In this document: in pieces, positions 5,608-7,320 of the stretch | Position numbering within the stretch: position 1 is the stretch's first letter | Layout of the letters: each line of letters starts with the position of its first letter | Assembly: GCA_029979325.1 (NCBI GenBank) | Contig: JAPOHS010000047.1 | Span: 1-7,320 of the forward strand | DNA from: Pseudomonadota bacterium | GTDB taxonomy: Bacteria; Pseudomonadota; Gammaproteobacteria; UBA11654 | Length of the DNA: 7,320 nucleotides | Direction of reading: 5' to 3' | The notes under the pieces: model-generated | Told to the model about the DNA's origin: nothing | What the model saw: only the letters and a program-made list of their open reading frames with translations | The model's database searches: none | Made by a program: the position numbers and the translations under genes

Positions 5608-6147
5608 ATGAAATTTATAATCGTTACAATATCAATTCTTCTTATGACTTCCTGCTCGTTTTTTGAAGCACCAGTCCAAACTTGCGAGGAAATTCAAGAA
5701 TATCAGTCCAGTGTTTCCATTCCACAATTATTATTGCCTCAAGCATTAATAGAGATTCAAAAAAGATCATCATTCGATATGTCTGATCTTTCGCCAGGTA
5801 ATAGCATCAGCAGGGAAGACTATTTACCCATATTGGAAGACTTACCTGAGACCAGCCCGATAAAAAATATTTCAGGCGATGATTTATCAGAGTTACTGGA
5901 TCTTATTGATGAGACCATTGATGGACGAAACAATATTGCCACTCAGAATCAGATCATCTCAAAAGTCTCACAAAATGTTGATTCAAGTCGACAGATTATC
6001 TGCTTGGAGGAATCACCAAATTATTTTTCTGAAGGTTTGCCCTCTAGGAAAGATATCTCAAAAGAAGCAATGGATGAAGATGGCTCATCTTGGTGGCAGA
6101 GAATGAGAGAAAGAAGATCAGAGAGAAAAGCAAATCGCTCTGACTGA
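5608..6147 (+). CDS. Putative lipoprotein of unknown function
   Basis: A 179-residue protein I do not recognise. Residues 1-16 look like a lipoprotein signal (MKFIIVTISILLMTSC), with C16 as the lipidated residue. The lipobox has Met at -3, which is acceptable but not ideal. Ser17 after the Cys suggests outer-membrane sorting. The mature part has two further cysteines, C26 and C132, that could form a disulfide. Near the N terminus is CEEIQEYQSSVSIPQLLLP, resembling Cys-x-x-x-x-Tyr-Q-x-S...P-x-L-x-x-P stretches that I recall from other gammaproteobacterial lipoproteins. The middle is acidic and leucine-rich. The tail from about 162 changes to WWQRMRERRSERKANR, strongly basic. No ribosome site is obvious before ATG 5608. 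The gene is divergent from bcp and meets the acyl-CoA dehydrogenase tail to tail 2 bases on. A real gene is likely because of the signal, the packed ends and neighbour-like base composition. Confidence 0.72.
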   Translation: MKFIIVTISILLMTSCSFFEAPVQTCEEIQEYQSSVSIPQLLLPQALIEIQKRSSFDMSDLSPGNSISREDYLPILEDLPETSPIKNISGDDLSELLDLIDETIDGRNNIATQNQIISKVSQNVDSSRQIICLEESPNYFSEGLPSRKDISKEAMDEDGSSWWQRMRERRSERKANRSD

Positions 6148-6149
6148 AA

Positions 6150-7298
6150 TCATCTTTTTAGCATCCCCATTTGCTTGGATATGATTCCCAGCATCACTTC
6201 ATCTGAACCCCCACCAATTGATCCAAGTCGGGTATCACGATAAGCTCTGGCAACAGAACTTTCCCACATGAATCCCATTCCACCCCAGTACTGGAGGCAT
6301 GCATCAGTTAATTCTCGACCTAGTCGACCCGATTTGAGTTTTGCCATCGAGGCTTTGGTCAGAACATCCTTGCCTTCTATATATTCCTCTACAGCCAAGT
6401 ACGTCAAAGCCCTCAATAGTTCGACTTCAGTTTGAAGTTCTGCAAGGCGAAAGTGAACGGCTTGATTGTCAATGATGGGCTTGCCAAAAGTCTCTCTTTG
6501 TTTTGTGTACTCAATGGTATCTTGAATGATGTCTTCGTAACCTTTCAAAGCTGCAGCTGCTGCATATAATCTTTCTTCTTGAAACTGCATCATTTGGTAC
6601 ATAAATCCTTTGCCTTCTTCACCAATGAGATGACGTTGTGGAACCCTGACATTGTCAAAAAATATTTGTGCAGTATCTGAAGAATGCAATCCAAGTTTTT
6701 TCAGTGGCTCGGATAGACTGACACCTTTTGTATCAGAAGGCACAATGATCAAGGATTTATTTTGGTGCATTTGATCATCACTTGTATTGGCCAGTAAGCA
6801 GAAATAATCCGCTTGTGTGGAATTTGAAATCCACATTTTTGTGCCGTTGATGACATAGTCATCGCCATCTTTTTTTGCCTCAGTTTTAATCGATGCAACA
6901 TCAGACCCTGCGTGTGGCTCACTCACAGCAATGGATGTTACGACATCACCCGATATTGCAGGCGCGAGAAATTCATTGCATAGCTCTTCGCTTCCGAATT
7001 TTGCCAATGCTGGGGTAGACATGTCGGTTTGTATTCCAATACCTGTTGACACACCAGCAGCCCTTACCCTGCCCATTTCTTCAGCAAAGACGATTGAGTA
7101 ACTGTAGTCGAGCCCTAGACCGCCATATTTCTCTGGTTTATTGATTCCAAGCATCCCAAGATCGCCCAATTTCTTGAACAACTCATGTGCAGGGAATATG
7201 CCATCGGCTTCCCATTGGTCAACATATGGATTGATTTCATTGTCTACGAACTTAGCTGCAGTTTCTCTGATGCTTTTGTGTTCATCTGTCCATTTCAT
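6150..7298 (-). CDS. Acyl-CoA dehydrogenase family flavoprotein (long-chain/citronellyl-CoA-like branch)
   Basis: A 382-residue FAD enzyme that would introduce a C2-C3 double bond into an acyl-CoA and pass electrons to ETF. Order of features: N-terminal helices (WTDEHKSIRETAAKFVDNEI), GLDYSYSIVFAEEMGR (62-77), the FAD/substrate segment TSIAVSEPHAGSDVASIKT (121-139), NGTKMWISN (151-159), then the C-terminal helical domain with TKQRETFGKPIIDNQAVHFR (265-284) and QYWGGMGFMWE (336-346). The catalytic Glu of the YEGT motif of short/medium-chain enzymes is absent: the site reads IGGGSDEV (361-368) with G363. The likely base is E242 in QEERL, as in long-chain and isovaleryl-CoA dehydrogenases. Substrate cannot be fixed; the IGGGSDEV pattern recalls citronellyl-CoA (AtuD-like) enzymes. 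The start at 7298 is supported by GAGGAA (7310-7305) six bases upstream. An upstream gene or promoter lies beyond the right edge. Confidence 0.93.
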   Translation of the reverse strand: MKWTDEHKSIRETAAKFVDNEINPYVDQWEADGIFPAHELFKKLGDLGMLGINKPEKYGGLGLDYSYSIVFAEEMGRVRAAGVSTGIGIQTDMSTPALAKFGSEELCNEFLAPAISGDVVTSIAVSEPHAGSDVASIKTEAKKDGDDYVINGTKMWISNSTQADYFCLLANTSDDQMHQNKSLIIVPSDTKGVSLSEPLKKLGLHSSDTAQIFFDNVRVPQRHLIGEEGKGFMYQMMQFQEERLYAAAAALKGYEDIIQDTIEYTKQRETFGKPIIDNQAVHFRLAELQTEVELLRALTYLAVEEYIEGKDVLTKASMAKLKSGRLGRELTDACLQYWGGMGFMWESSVARAYRDTRLGSIGGGSDEVMLGIISKQMGMLKR

Positions 7299-7320
7299 AT
7301 TTGGTTCCTCAATTTCTTGT

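Noticed and set aside
5597..5611. Four-codon upstream frame (ATG AAT ATA AGA TGA) whose stop overlaps the lipoprotein ATG
   Set aside because: It could allow coupled reinitiation, but it has no ribosome site and such short frames are common by chance in AT-rich sequence.
5879..6106. Open frame of 75 codons on the plus strand inside the lipoprotein gene
   Set aside because: It is out of frame within the longer gene, which has a lipobox and a plausible signal sequence.

Overview
The window is compact, AT-rich bacterial DNA (roughly 40% GC by eye). The gene content fits a Gram-negative proteobacterium, most likely a low-GC, possibly marine gammaproteobacterium. The pointers are an Rrf2-type SUF regulator directly upstream of sufB, two Mla phospholipid-transport proteins, a BepA-type outer-membrane quality-control protease and two OM-type lipoproteins. 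The genus cannot be fixed from this sequence. There are no RNA genes, CRISPR arrays, insertion sequences, phage genes or long repeats. No gene-free stretch exceeds 300 bases; the two longest gaps, 1054-1195 and 5482-5607, are both divergent promoter regions.

Layout: (1) 1-1053, minus strand: the start of a suf operon, with an Rrf2 Fe-S regulator followed 26 bases later by sufB, which runs off the left edge. Its promoter carries a dyad resembling an IscR type-1 site over the -10 box, so the operon probably controls itself according to Fe-S status. (2) 1196-2825, plus strand: a class I fructose-bisphosphate aldolase followed after 13 bases by mlaC, probably one transcript from a clear -10 box. 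(3) 2822-5481, minus strand: bcp - bepA - mlaA, tightly packed (6-base gap, then a 4-base ATGA overlap). This operon runs head-on into mlaC and the stop codons overlap. (4) 5608-6147, plus strand: a small lipoprotein I do not recognise, divergent from bcp. (5) 6150-7298, minus strand: an acyl-CoA dehydrogenase that meets the lipoprotein tail to tail with a 2-base gap.

Functionally, the middle of the window is an envelope-maintenance neighbourhood. MlaC (periplasmic phospholipid carrier) and MlaA (its outer-membrane partner) are encoded convergently, and mlaA is translationally coupled to the BepA protease/chaperone, with the thiol peroxidase Bcp upstream. The rest is core metabolism: Fe-S assembly, glycolysis/gluconeogenesis and acyl-CoA oxidation.

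Most of the window is conventional housekeeping sequence, and I found no clear undescribed system. The points worth checking are the split and convergent Mla genes, the aldolase-mlaC pairing, the suf operator, altered motif residues in BepA, Bcp and the dehydrogenase, and the orphan lipoprotein with the dyad in front of bcp.
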